43,907 bases of DNA from Bacteroidota bacterium (GTDB lineage: Bacteria; Bacteroidota; Bacteroidia; Bacteroidales; GCA-2748055), in assembly GCA_024640885.1 (NCBI GenBank), contig JAHEEC010000026.1, positions 1 to 43,907 on the forward strand, read 5' to 3'. Under the pieces are notes generated by a model. It was not told the DNA's origin and did no database searches. It saw only the letters and a program-made list of their open reading frames with translations. Made by a program: the position numbers and the translations under genes. This document shows positions 15,366 through 24,603 of the stretch, piece by piece. How positions within the stretch are numbered: the first letter of the stretch is position 1; each line of letters starts with the position of its first letter.

Positions 15366-18300
15366 ATGAGAACTACAAAACAGCTAACGGGACAGATTGT
15401 TCTGCTCCTGGCCTTTCATCTCCTCCTTCATGGATATGCAGGCGCCCAGACCACCACCCCACCCGCCGCCCATTCCTTTGCACCCCTTCCGGAAATCCTG
15501 GTGAGTGAAGCAGGGATTCCCATTACCACCACTGATCTTTGGGAGACGCTCCGCCGGGACGAAATCCTGGAGCTGTTCAGGGATCATGTCTACGGGCACG
15601 TGCCCGGGGCCCGATTGTCGGTGTGGTATGACGTGGTTTTCTGCGACAGGAACGCACTTGGGGGGACAGCCGTGCAAAAGGAGGTGGAGGCAAAGGTGAG
15701 CAATGGAGAGGATACGGTGGTTTTTACCGTGCTGGTGTTCCTGCCAAAAACCGCCCAGGGAGCGGTTCCCCTTTTCCTGGGATTGAATTTTAACGGGAAC
15801 CATACCATCCATCCGGACAGGCAGATCACCATCACGGATGCATGGGTCCCCAATCATGCGGATCTTGGTATTTCGGACCACAGGGCCAGCGAAGGGAGCA
15901 GGGGAGCAAACGCATCCCGCTGGCCGGTGGAGATGATCCTCTCCAGGGGCTACGGGGTGGCCACAGTATATTCCGGTGAAATTGACCCCGATTTTGATGA
16001 TGGGTTCAGAAATGGTGTACACCGGTTATTCCCCCCGGATTCAGCCGGGAGGGATCCAGGCGCCTGGGGTACCCTGGCTACCTGGGCATGGGGATTGTCG
16101 AGGGCCCTGGACTATTTTGAGACGGATCCCGATGTGGATGCCGGAAGGGTGGCGGTGATCGGTCACTCGCGGATGGGGAAAGCCGCCCTCTGGGCCGGTG
16201 CCGAAGATGAAAGGTTCGCCATGGTGGTCTCCAATAATTCGGGGTGCGGGGGAGCGGCCCTCTCCCGGAGGGCCGTGGGTGAGCGCGTGAGCAGGATCAA
16301 CGAGGTTTTTCCACACTGGTTCGATGACCGGTTCCAGGAATACAATGACAACGAAGCAGCACTGCCCGTGGACCAGCACATGCTCATGGCACTAATGGCG
16401 CCCCGTCCCCTCTATGTGGCCAGTGCGCAGGAGGACGAGTGGGCAGATCCTTACGGGGAGTACCTTTCCCTCTATTACGGATCCCCTGCGTATGGATTGT
16501 ATGGATATGAAACACTGCAAAGCGACCAGCTGCCCGGGGTGGATGAACCCCGATGGATCGGGAAGCTGGGAACCCATATCCGGACCGGTGTGCATGATAT
16601 CACCCGCTATGACTGGGAACAGTACCTGGATTTTGCGGATCAGCAGCTTCTGAAGGGGAACACCGGTGCGACCGGGGAGGTGCGATCGGAAGCGTGGATC
16701 AGAAGCCACCTGAGAGGCTCGGCCCCCCGCCTGATCCTCACACCGGAAATAGAAGCAATGGTCCGCATGAAACTGGTTGGCGCGGATCCACTGACCTCCA
16801 TGGGCCTTCAGCTCCTGAACCGGGAGGCCGGGTCAATCCTGGCACTTGAACCACTTGTGTATCAAAAGACCGGACGGAGGCTCCTCGGGGTTTCCCGGGA
16901 GGCCATCAGGCGCCTCACCACCCTGGCACTGGTCTACCGGTTTGAACGGGATCAGCGCTATTTGCAGAAGCTGGAAGAGGAGCTGGTGGCCGTCTGCTCG
17001 TTCGTGGATTGGAACCCGTCCCATTTCCTGGATGTGGCAGAGATGGCCGCAGGGATTGGGCTCGCCCTGGATTGGGCGGGGGAGTGGCTCTCTCCCGGGG
17101 TACACCGGATGGCTGTGAATTCCATCCTGGATAAGGCCCTCAGGCCCGGGATGAAGGAGTCTGCGGACAACTGGTGGGTCGACGTGCACCACAACTGGAA
17201 CCTGGTGTGTCACGGGGGACTCGCCCTGGCTGCCCTGGCCGTATTTGAGGAAGAACCGGAACTGGCCTCCGGAGTCATTGCAAGGGCTGTGGAGAAAATT
17301 CCCCTGGCCCTGGAACCCTATGCCCCCGGCGGGATCTATCCCGAAGGCCCCTCCTACTGGTTTTATGCCACCACCTATCTCACCGTGGCGGTTTCGGCCC
17401 TGGAATCTGCGCTGGGGAGTGATTTTGGGTTCACTGAGGCACCCGGGGTGCTGGAAAGCGCCATATTCAGTCAGGTTACAGCCGGACCATCCGGCCTCTA
17501 TTTCAATTACTTTGATGCCAGCCTGGAGGGATTTCTGAGCCTCGAACATTTCGGGCTGCTCGCATGGTTTGCGAACCGCTCGAATTCGGGAGTAGATCTT
17601 TCCGCTTATAAAGAGTTGCTCAGGGAGGAGCTATCCGATCCGGGGCATTCCAGGGGCACCCGTTTTTCCGGTGCATTCTTTCTGAACATGGCGCAGACTG
17701 ATCCTGGTCAGGACCGGCCTTTTATCTACCCGGATGCCTGGTCAGGAGGAGGGGAGGAGTCCATTGTCATATTCCGTGACCCCGGGCATGACAGCGAAGA
17801 TCTCTTCCTGGCAGCAAAGGGAGGCATGGCCGCTGACAACCATGGCAACATGGACGCAGGCTCCTTCATTTTCGAACTTGGAGGGGTAAGGTGGTCCGTG
17901 GATCCCGGGAACCAGGATTACAATACACTTGAACAGATCATGGGAGGGGCACTGTGGAGCAGTGCCCAGGGATCAGGGCGGTGGACCCTCCTCACAAAGA
18001 ACAATTATGGGCACAGCACCCTGAGCCTCAACGGGGAGTTGCACATGGCTGATGCCAGGGCCACGCTGATCAGGGAGGACCGCCGGACCGCACATCCGGA
18101 GGCCACCTTTGATCTGACCCCTTTGTTCGGGGAGCACATCCTGCTTGCCCATCGCACCTTTCAAAGGAACTCCGCATTCAGTCTGAGGATCATTGACCGG
18201 CTGGAATTTTCGCCTTCCACGGAATCGATTACCTGGCAAATGATCACCACCGCTGATGCAGTGGTCGCCACGGACCATGTGGTGTTAAGGGAGGAGGGAA

Positions 18301-18497
18301 AGGAACTCTATCTGCGCCCGGTGTCAGGGCTCCCGTTCGTGGTTAGGGTGGTGCCACTCTCTCCGCCACCCCTCCCTTATGATAAAAACATCCCCGGACT
18401 GCAACGGATCGAATTCCAGGTGGAGAGGTCTGCGTTCCCGGGTAATTCGGGTGAACTGATGGTGGAGCTCGGCATGTACCCGTTGAAAAGCAATTGA
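15366..18497 (+). CDS. Fusion of CE15 glucuronoyl esterase-like and heparinase II/III-like lyase domains
   Basis: The protein has 1043 aa with a signal peptide (LLLAFHLLLHGYAGAQ, cleavage about residue 28). The N-terminal half (about 35-435) is a CE15-like alpha/beta hydrolase. The nucleophile is Ser268 in IGHSRMGKAALW, followed by SNNSGCGGAALSRR, then AQEDEWADPYGEY (355-366) and the catalytic His410 in VHDITRYDWEQ. The C-terminal half (about 455-1043) is a heparinase II/III-like polysaccharide lyase. It has an alpha-toroid with WWVDVHHNWNLVCHGG (603-618) and GGIYPEGPSYW, then a beta-sandwich with MAADNHGNMDAGSFIFELGG (821-840), where the His/Asp resemble the metal-site residues of the family. 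It would de-esterify uronic acids and cleave uronate-containing chains in the periplasm or outside the cell. No T9SS tail is present. Confidence 0.85.
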   Translation: MRTTKQLTGQIVLLLAFHLLLHGYAGAQTTTPPAAHSFAPLPEILVSEAGIPITTTDLWETLRRDEILELFRDHVYGHVPGARLSVWYDVVFCDRNALGGTAVQKEVEAKVSNGEDTVVFTVLVFLPKTAQGAVPLFLGLNFNGNHTIHPDRQITITDAWVPNHADLGISDHRASEGSRGANASRWPVEMILSRGYGVATVYSGEIDPDFDDGFRNGVHRLFPPDSAGRDPGAWGTLATWAWGLSRALDYFETDPDVDAGRVAVIGHSRMGKAALWAGAEDERFAMVVSNNSGCGGAALSRRAVGERVSRINEVFPHWFDDRFQEYNDNEAALPVDQHMLMALMAPRPLYVASAQEDEWADPYGEYLSLYYGSPAYGLYGYETLQSDQLPGVDEPRWIGKLGTHIRTGVHDITRYDWEQYLDFADQQLLKGNTGATGEVRSEAWIRSHLRGSAPRLILTPEIEAMVRMKLVGADPLTSMGLQLLNREAGSILALEPLVYQKTGRRLLGVSREAIRRLTTLALVYRFERDQRYLQKLEEELVAVCSFVDWNPSHFLDVAEMAAGIGLALDWAGEWLSPGVHRMAVNSILDKALRPGMKESADNWWVDVHHNWNLVCHGGLALAALAVFEEEPELASGVIARAVEKIPLALEPYAPGGIYPEGPSYWFYATTYLTVAVSALESALGSDFGFTEAPGVLESAIFSQVTAGPSGLYFNYFDASLEGFLSLEHFGLLAWFANRSNSGVDLSAYKELLREELSDPGHSRGTRFSGAFFLNMAQTDPGQDRPFIYPDAWSGGGEESIVIFRDPGHDSEDLFLAAKGGMAADNHGNMDAGSFIFELGGVRWSVDPGNQDYNTLEQIMGGALWSSAQGSGRWTLLTKNNYGHSTLSLNGELHMADARATLIREDRRTAHPEATFDLTPLFGEHILLAHRTFQRNSAFSLRIIDRLEFSPSTESITWQMITTADAVVATDHVVLREEGKELYLRPVSGLPFVVRVVPLSPPPLPYDKNIPGLQRIEFQVERSAFPGNSGELMVELGMYPLKSN

Positions 18498-18531
18498 GCG
18501 GGTACGATTTAAAAAAACAGTACATTTGAAA

Positions 18532-20376
18532 ATGATTGCATTTGAAGCCTATTTAAAGGAGAACCTGGTGTTGCTGGACGGGGCCATGGGGTCGCTGATC
18601 TATGAGAAGGGGGTGTTTATTGATAAGTGTTATGATGAATTGAACCTTTCCCGTCCCGAACTGATCAGGTCCATCCACGAGGAATACCTGCGGGCTGGTG
18701 CAAAGGTGCTGGAAACCAATACATACGGAGCCAACCGGTTCAAACTCAAATCCCACAACCTTTACGACCAGATGGAGGAGATCAATTCCACCGGGGTTGC
18801 CCTTGCCCGTTCAGCAGCGGGTGATCATGCCTATGTGGCTGGTTCCATGGGGCCTTCAGGGGTAGAGATTGAGCCATGGGGTGACACCACTCTGGAGGAG
18901 GTATTCCAGGCCTGCGCGGAGCAATCCGGGTACCTGCTGAAGGCCGGGGTGGACCTTTTCATCCTGGAGACTTTCCAGGATATCAGGGAGATGGAGCAGG
19001 CCATTGCAGCCATTCGCAGCATCAGTGATCTTCCGGTGATTGCCATGATGACCGTGGGGGAGGATGGAAAGACCCGCTATGGCGTTGACCTCGATGATGT
19101 AACCTGCCGGCTCCTTGGAACAGGGGCTACGGCCATTGGCCTGAACTGCACGGTAGGGCCCAAACCCATGCTCGATTTTGTGGAAAGCATGAGCAAGATC
19201 TCCGATAAACCCCTGTGCATCATGCCCAATGCCGGCCGTCCCCAATATACAGACGGCCGCATGATCTACCTGAGTACACCGGAGTATTTTTCCGTCTATA
19301 CCAAACGATTCATTGACATGGGAGTGAGGGTCCTGGGCGGGTGTTGCGGCACCACCCCCGACCATATTTCCAAGATGGCTAATGCACTGGCCATGAAGCA
19401 AACCAGGATCCAGCATTCCATTCGCATCGGAATAAGACCGGTCACTGAAGAGCCCCTGCCCGAACCTGTACCGATGGAAGAGAAATCAAATCTCTCCAGG
19501 AAACTTGCATCGGGCAAACAGGTGGTCCTGGTGGAAATGGTCCCCCCGAGAAGCACCGATATCAGCAAATCGCTGGAGGGAGCCATCCTTTTAAAAGAGA
19601 GCCGGGTGGATGCCATTAATATTCCCGACGGACCCAGGGCATCGGCGAGAATGACAGGCCTGGCGCTGGCCGTACTGACCCAGAACCAGGTGGGGATTGA
19701 AACCGTGCTGCACTATACCTGCCGGGACCGCAACCTGCTGGGAATGCAGTCAGATCTCCTGGGGGCGGCTGCCATGGGGATAAGGAACATCCTGGCCATC
19801 ACCGGTGATCCTCCCATGATCGGAGATTATCCCCAGGCCACGGCGGTATTTGATATCGACTCCATCGGGCTTGTTCACCTGATCAATAACCTGAACCATG
19901 GGATCGATGTGGGAGAAAAACGCATCGGTGATCCCACCGCTTTTTTCACGGGGGTGGGACTCGATCCAAACAGTGTGAATCCGGATCACGAGATTCATCG
20001 CCTGGGCCTGAAAAAGGAGGCGGGGGCCGAGTTTATCATCACACAACCGGTCTTTGATGTAGCCTCCCTGGAGGCATTTATGGAGCGTGTGGATATGGGG
20101 AACCTCTCCCTTCTGGCGGGGATCTGGCCCCTGGTGAGCCTGCGGAACGCCGAATTCATGAAGAACGAGGTACCCGGTGTATATGTCCCCGATGCTGTGA
20201 TTGAAAGGATCGCGAAGTTTGATACCAGGGAGGATCAGCTGAAGGCAGGAATAGAGATTGCCCGCTCCATGGTCGACAGGGTGCTTGGTTTCGTGCAGGG
20301 AATCCAGGTAAGTGCCCCCTTTGGAAGGTACTCCCTGGCCGTAGAGGTGGCTGAAGCAATTTTGATCCGGGATTAA
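18532..20376 (+). CDS. Bifunctional homocysteine S-methyltransferase / methylenetetrahydrofolate reductase
   Basis: The protein has 614 aa from the ATG at 18532; the TTG at 18526 is in frame but less likely. Residues 1-300 are a homocysteine methyltransferase TIM barrel starting LLDGAMGSL. The three zinc-binding cysteines are C206 (GLNC) and C271/C272 (LGGCCGTTP). Residues about 325-614 are a MetF-type domain with VEMVPPR near the start and EFIITQPVFD near the end. Such fusions (YitJ-like) couple reduction of methylene-THF to methylation of homocysteine for methionine supply. The activating B12 domains of MetH are absent. It is preceded by the CE15-lyase gene (34-nt gap) and followed by the GH2 gene (26 nt), so it may share transcripts with them although its function is unrelated. 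Confidence 0.9.
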   Translation: MIAFEAYLKENLVLLDGAMGSLIYEKGVFIDKCYDELNLSRPELIRSIHEEYLRAGAKVLETNTYGANRFKLKSHNLYDQMEEINSTGVALARSAAGDHAYVAGSMGPSGVEIEPWGDTTLEEVFQACAEQSGYLLKAGVDLFILETFQDIREMEQAIAAIRSISDLPVIAMMTVGEDGKTRYGVDLDDVTCRLLGTGATAIGLNCTVGPKPMLDFVESMSKISDKPLCIMPNAGRPQYTDGRMIYLSTPEYFSVYTKRFIDMGVRVLGGCCGTTPDHISKMANALAMKQTRIQHSIRIGIRPVTEEPLPEPVPMEEKSNLSRKLASGKQVVLVEMVPPRSTDISKSLEGAILLKESRVDAINIPDGPRASARMTGLALAVLTQNQVGIETVLHYTCRDRNLLGMQSDLLGAAAMGIRNILAITGDPPMIGDYPQATAVFDIDSIGLVHLINNLNHGIDVGEKRIGDPTAFFTGVGLDPNSVNPDHEIHRLGLKKEAGAEFIITQPVFDVASLEAFMERVDMGNLSLLAGIWPLVSLRNAEFMKNEVPGVYVPDAVIERIAKFDTREDQLKAGIEIARSMVDRVLGFVQGIQVSAPFGRYSLAVEVAEAILIRD

Positions 20377-20402
20377 CGGATCTCACTATAAAATTTCAGA
20401 TC

Positions 20403-23400
20403 ATGAAGAGACTTGCCGGTTTTATGCTGGCGGTGGTCCTTTGCAACGGCCCTGCAACCGCCCAGCTTCATCCCGATTACGAAAACCCCGAGGTGTTTGA
20501 GCGCAACCAGGAGCCCCCCCATGCCACTTTGATGCCCTATGAAACCCTCGAGCAGGCCCTGGCAGGGGAGCGGAAATCATCTCCCTATCACCTCTCCTTA
20601 AATGGCACCTGGCAGTTCCATTGGGCTGAAAATCCGTCCCTGGCACCGGAGGGTTTTTATGATCCTGATTTTCAACGGAGTGAATGGGATGAGATCGGGG
20701 TGCCCTCCAACTGGCAGATGGAAGGATTCGGGTATCCCCTGTTCCGGAACATCGGTCAGCCCCACCCCGAGGCCCCCCCCCGGGTTCCCGAAGGCTTTAA
20801 CCCGGTGGGTTCCTATTTCAGAACTTTTACGCTTCCCGATGAGTGGATCGGGAGACCGCTCCTCCTTCATTTTGAAGGGGTCCATTCGGCTTCCTATGTC
20901 TGGATCAACGGGAAGGAGGTGGGGTATAACCAGGGCGGCATGGAGCCGGCCGAATATGATATCACACCCTATATCACCGGGGGAGAGAACAGCATCGCTG
21001 TGAAAGTGCTTCGATACAGCGATGGATCCTATATGGAGGACCAGGATACATGGCGCCTTTCGGGAATTTACAGGGACGTCTATCTTATCTCCACACCCAC
21101 CCTCCACATGCGTGATTTCTTTATCACCACGGACCTGGATGAACACTACCAAAATGCCACCCTTCACCTGGTTACCGAGGTGGAAAATTTCAACCGGCAG
21201 AAGACGGAAGTGTGGTCGGTCCGGATGCGTTTGTTCGATGAGGACCTGAATCCGGTTCCGGGAGGTGAAGGGGTCATGAGGGGTGATCCGGTGGCAGGGC
21301 TATCGAGCCGCACCATCACCCAATCCCTTGAGGTGGTGAACCCATACAAATGGTCGGCGGAATACCCTGCGCTCTATACCCTTGTCATGGAGCTCCTCGA
21401 TGAGGAGCAACAGGTGACGGAGCGACTCAGCAGCAGGGTGGGGTTTCGGGAGCTGGAGGTGATCGGTCAGACCTTTCGGGTGAATGGTGTTCCCGTCAAG
21501 TTCAACGGGGTCAACAGCCACATGCTGCATCCTGAAACTGGCCATGCGATGGATGTGGAGACCATGCGAAAGGACCTGTACCTGATGAAACAGTTCAATA
21601 TCAATTGTGTCCGCACCAGCCACTATCCTCCCAACGTGGAGTACCTTGACCTGGCCGATGAACTGGGCATCTACATCGTGGATGAGACCGGTGATGAGGC
21701 CCACGCCTATACGGAGATCTCCCACATGCCACAGTGGAGGGCACAATACCTGGACCGCATGAGAAAGATGGTCTACCGGGACCGGAACCATCCTTCGGTG
21801 GTGATCTGGAGCGCTGGAAACGAGAGCGGCCCCGGCGAAAATATCTGTGCCCTCATCGCGGAAGGGAAGAGGATTGATCCAGGCCGCCCGGCCTGGATGT
21901 ACGGGGGGAACCGGGATGAGGATCCCGCCACCAATCCCATTAAATGTGAGGACATTGTGGGTCCCCGGTACCTTCAGCCATTTCGCCTGGAACAGAGGTT
22001 CGGTAAATCGGATGACCCCCGTCCCTCCTTTATGGATGAGTATATTGCAGCCACTGGCAACAGCCTTGGCGGACTGGATGATTACTGGGAGCTGATCTAC
22101 AGGTACCCCAGGCTTTCAGGAGGGGCGATCTGGGACTGGGTGAGTCCCGGGATCACGGCCAGGGTGCTTCTCACCACCGATGATTCACCCGGCCACATCA
22201 CCTGTGCCCTGATCAACAAGGCACACCTGGTTCAGGGCGAAAGCGGGCAGTCGCTTTACCTGAGCGGGCACGATGACTGGGTGGAGGTGTACAGGGACCC
22301 TTCCCTTGACGTATCGGGTGAGGCGCTGGCAATCTCTTTCCGGATCCGTCCCGAGGTATTTAACGGAAACGCAAGCTTCCTGACCAAGGGCGATTACCAG
22401 TTCGGGATCATTCAACCAGACGATTCCCACCTGGAGTTCTATCTCAACAACGGGAAAAAGATGAGCCTGCAGGGAAAATTGCCCGGTGACTGGCTGCAGC
22501 GATGGCATCATGTGGCAGGATTATACGATGGTCAAAAGATGGAATTGTATGTGGACGGGGAGGTGATCGCATCCCAACCCTGCACGGGAAAGATCCTGAA
22601 CTCTCCCTATGGGGTCACCATGGGGAAGAGTGCCGAACTGAGGGACGGCCACCAGGGTTATATGTGCCATGCCACCCTTGACCGGGTGAGGATATTTGAC
22701 CAGGCCCTCTCCATTCAGGCCCTGCAGGATGATGCCGGGGCGCTGAAATCCCAATCGCTGCTCTGGCTCGATTTTGAGACGGCAATCGGGCAGGGTACCT
22801 ATTATTCCATCGGGATCCCCGGCAGAACTTACGGTTTGATCTGGCCCGACCGCACCATCCAGCCCGAACTCTGGCAGTTGAAAAAGTCCCCCCAGCCCGT
22901 TCATTTCATGGCAAAGAACCTTGAAGCCGGCGAAATAGAGATCTATAACCGCCACCATTTCAGGAACATGGATGAGCTTGATGTCAGGTGGGAGCTGACC
23001 GCCAACGGGGAGGTGGCAGCGCAGGGGAAATTGGATCTGGAACTCCCGGCCGGGGAGAAAACAACTGTCAGGATTCCTTTCAACAGGCCGGAACCGGTTC
23101 CCGGAACATGGTATCACCTGCTCATCACCTGCTTGACCACAAGGGACCAGCCCTGGGCCCCGGCCGGACATGAGGTGGCCTGGGAACAGTTTACGATGCC
23201 CTGGTTTGAGAAATCCCCGGAGGTGAAGACCGGGTCCGCTCCTCCTGAGGTGATGGAAGGGGTGGAAAGTCTGACGGTTAAAGGAGAAGGTTTTGCATAT
23301 ACTTTTAATAAAAAGAGCGGTACGCTCACCTCCATGGTGGTGGGGGGAAAGGAAGTCTCAGGAAAAGGGCCCCGGTTCAATGTGTGGCGGGCACCGCTGG

Positions 23401-24158
23401 CCAATGACCTGGATTCATGGAATTTCTGGCATACTGAAATGGGGTTTACAAAGGAATGGATGGGTAAGGAGAGTGCAAACAGCTGGCGTTCCATCGGCCT
23501 TGACAGGCTGGTGCATGACGTGGACCGTTTCACAAGCGACATGGTGGATGACGGGGTTCAGGTGTGGGTCGAGACCAGCGTCCACGCCGAAAACTACACT
23601 ACTGGATTTAAGGTGCATTATCACTATACCATCAGCGGAAACGGGGTAATGAAGATATCTACCCGTGTTTCACCACGGGGGAACATTTCCCGGTGGATCC
23701 CCAAAGTGGGTCTCCAGATGGAACTGCCTTCTGATTACCAGCATCTGGAGTGGTTCGGCCGCGGGCCGTTTGAAACCTATCCCGACCGCAAGACAGGGGC
23801 CAGGGTGGGCAGGTACAGCACTACCGTGGAGGCCGATTTTGTGCCCTACATCATTCCGCAGGATTATGGGAACAAGACCGATGTCCGATGGTTTTCAATC
23901 ACAGATGACAGTGGTACGGGGTTCCTGGTTTCGGGTGATGAGCCTTTCAATGCAAGCGCCCAGAAATATACCACAGATCACCTTGACCGTGCCCACTATC
24001 CATTCCAGCTAAAGGAGGAAAAGGTGGTCACATTCAACATTGATCACAGGGTGAGTGGTGTGGGAGGTACCGCAAATTCTGTCCTGAACCCTTACAGGGT
24101 CCTTCCGGGTGAATATGAATTTACATATACGCTGAGTCCGCTGGGAGGAGCTAAATGA
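20403..24158 (+). CDS. GH2 beta-galactosidase-like enzyme with LamG-like insertion
   Basis: The protein has 1251 aa with a signal peptide ending near residue 20 (VVLCNGPATAQ). GH2 order is visible: a sugar-binding jelly roll (about 65-230), an Ig-like domain, and a TIM barrel with RTSHYPPNVEYLDLADELG. The acid/base is Glu474 (WSAGNESGPG) and the nucleophile Glu546 (MDEYIAATGNSLGG), then SGGAIWDWVSPGI. The C-terminal beta-galactosidase small-chain domain has WFGRGPFETYPDRKTG. Between the TIM barrel end and the following Ig-like region, about residues 590-780, lies a concanavalin/LamG-like domain (WVEVYRDPSLDVSG, WHHVAGLYDGQKMELYVDG). LacZ lacks this, so the length exceeds the usual ~1030. It is a periplasmic or exported exo-glycosidase, probably acting on beta-galactosides. 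It overlaps the convergent small membrane gene by 8 nt. Confidence 0.92.
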   Translation: MKRLAGFMLAVVLCNGPATAQLHPDYENPEVFERNQEPPHATLMPYETLEQALAGERKSSPYHLSLNGTWQFHWAENPSLAPEGFYDPDFQRSEWDEIGVPSNWQMEGFGYPLFRNIGQPHPEAPPRVPEGFNPVGSYFRTFTLPDEWIGRPLLLHFEGVHSASYVWINGKEVGYNQGGMEPAEYDITPYITGGENSIAVKVLRYSDGSYMEDQDTWRLSGIYRDVYLISTPTLHMRDFFITTDLDEHYQNATLHLVTEVENFNRQKTEVWSVRMRLFDEDLNPVPGGEGVMRGDPVAGLSSRTITQSLEVVNPYKWSAEYPALYTLVMELLDEEQQVTERLSSRVGFRELEVIGQTFRVNGVPVKFNGVNSHMLHPETGHAMDVETMRKDLYLMKQFNINCVRTSHYPPNVEYLDLADELGIYIVDETGDEAHAYTEISHMPQWRAQYLDRMRKMVYRDRNHPSVVIWSAGNESGPGENICALIAEGKRIDPGRPAWMYGGNRDEDPATNPIKCEDIVGPRYLQPFRLEQRFGKSDDPRPSFMDEYIAATGNSLGGLDDYWELIYRYPRLSGGAIWDWVSPGITARVLLTTDDSPGHITCALINKAHLVQGESGQSLYLSGHDDWVEVYRDPSLDVSGEALAISFRIRPEVFNGNASFLTKGDYQFGIIQPDDSHLEFYLNNGKKMSLQGKLPGDWLQRWHHVAGLYDGQKMELYVDGEVIASQPCTGKILNSPYGVTMGKSAELRDGHQGYMCHATLDRVRIFDQALSIQALQDDAGALKSQSLLWLDFETAIGQGTYYSIGIPGRTYGLIWPDRTIQPELWQLKKSPQPVHFMAKNLEAGEIEIYNRHHFRNMDELDVRWELTANGEVAAQGKLDLELPAGEKTTVRIPFNRPEPVPGTWYHLLITCLTTRDQPWAPAGHEVAWEQFTMPWFEKSPEVKTGSAPPEVMEGVESLTVKGEGFAYTFNKKSGTLTSMVVGGKEVSGKGPRFNVWRAPLANDLDSWNFWHTEMGFTKEWMGKESANSWRSIGLDRLVHDVDRFTSDMVDDGVQVWVETSVHAENYTTGFKVHYHYTISGNGVMKISTRVSPRGNISRWIPKVGLQMELPSDYQHLEWFGRGPFETYPDRKTGARVGRYSTTVEADFVPYIIPQDYGNKTDVRWFSITDDSGTGFLVSGDEPFNASAQKYTTDHLDRAHYPFQLKEEKVVTFNIDHRVSGVGGTANSVLNPYRVLPGEYEFTYTLSPLGGAK

Positions 24159-24534
24159 ATTGGGTGATCCTTGGAACAAAGATCAGCAGGTAGGTGAGCA
24201 GGGAGATCCCCGCTGTGAGCATCACGATGGCATTTCCCATGCTCCTGATCCTGCCCTGGTGAAAATCGGAAAGAGAAGCCTGCCTCTCGACCTGGAGCAA
24301 TGCAGCCCGCCGGAATACACCGGCCACAATAAACAGGAGCGTAACCAGCACAACCAGTACCCACTGGATGGTGTTCAATTGCAAAATAATCCCTCCTGCA
24401 ATGATGGGAAGGATCAATAAGAGCTGAAGTGTGAGACCAGGATCGGTGACGAAGACTTTGCGCAGACCCGCCATGATATTCTGGAGGGGAGTGGTCTCTA
24501 CCTGTAGGGTATATTCTGTCGAGTTGTAATCCAT
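24151..24534 (-). CDS. Small three-helix membrane protein, possibly a degenerate DgkA-like protein
   Basis: The protein has 127 aa with three hydrophobic segments (about 36-52, 56-72 and 99-120), separated by a basic amphipathic stretch. The arrangement (a GLRKVF lead, a short loop before the second helix, then a final helix ending LLIFVPRI) recalls prokaryotic diacylglycerol/undecaprenol kinases. The catalytic ExxNTAIE segment of that family is absent: the equivalent region reads VFRRAALLQVER. It is either a non-kinase homologue or an unrelated small membrane protein, and I cannot decide. It follows the T9SS esterase gene on the same strand but has its own promoter box (24587-24557). Its end overlaps the GH2 gene tail to tail. 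Confidence 0.55.
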   Translation of the reverse strand: MDYNSTEYTLQVETTPLQNIMAGLRKVFVTDPGLTLQLLLILPIIAGGIILQLNTIQWVLVVLVTLLFIVAGVFRRAALLQVERQASLSDFHQGRIRSMGNAIVMLTAGISLLTYLLIFVPRITQFI

Positions 24535-24556
24535 GGGTTCTGGATATTTATTTGAC

Positions 24557-24587
24557 CAAAGCTAGTAATTCTTACGTGAAATGCTAA
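24557..24587 (-). promoter_or_regulatory. Candidate promoter for the small three-helix membrane protein gene
   Basis: On the minus strand TTAG (24587-24584) is followed after 19 bp by TAGCTTTG (24564-24557), an exact TAnnTTTG box. The box ends 22 nt before the ATG at 24534. The upstream element has one mismatch from TTTG. Confidence 0.42.
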
Positions 24588-24603
24588 TATTTTGTTACAA
24601 AAA

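Noticed and set aside
18521-18528. TACATTTG, an exact -7-type box before the fused methyltransferase gene
   Set aside because: It ends only 3 nt before the ATG at 18532, so transcription would begin at or inside the gene.
20771-20780. Poly-C run in the GH2 gene as a possible slippage or phase-variation site
   Set aside because: It is short, the reading frame is intact through it, and the translation (EAPPRVPEGF) is the expected GH2 sequence.
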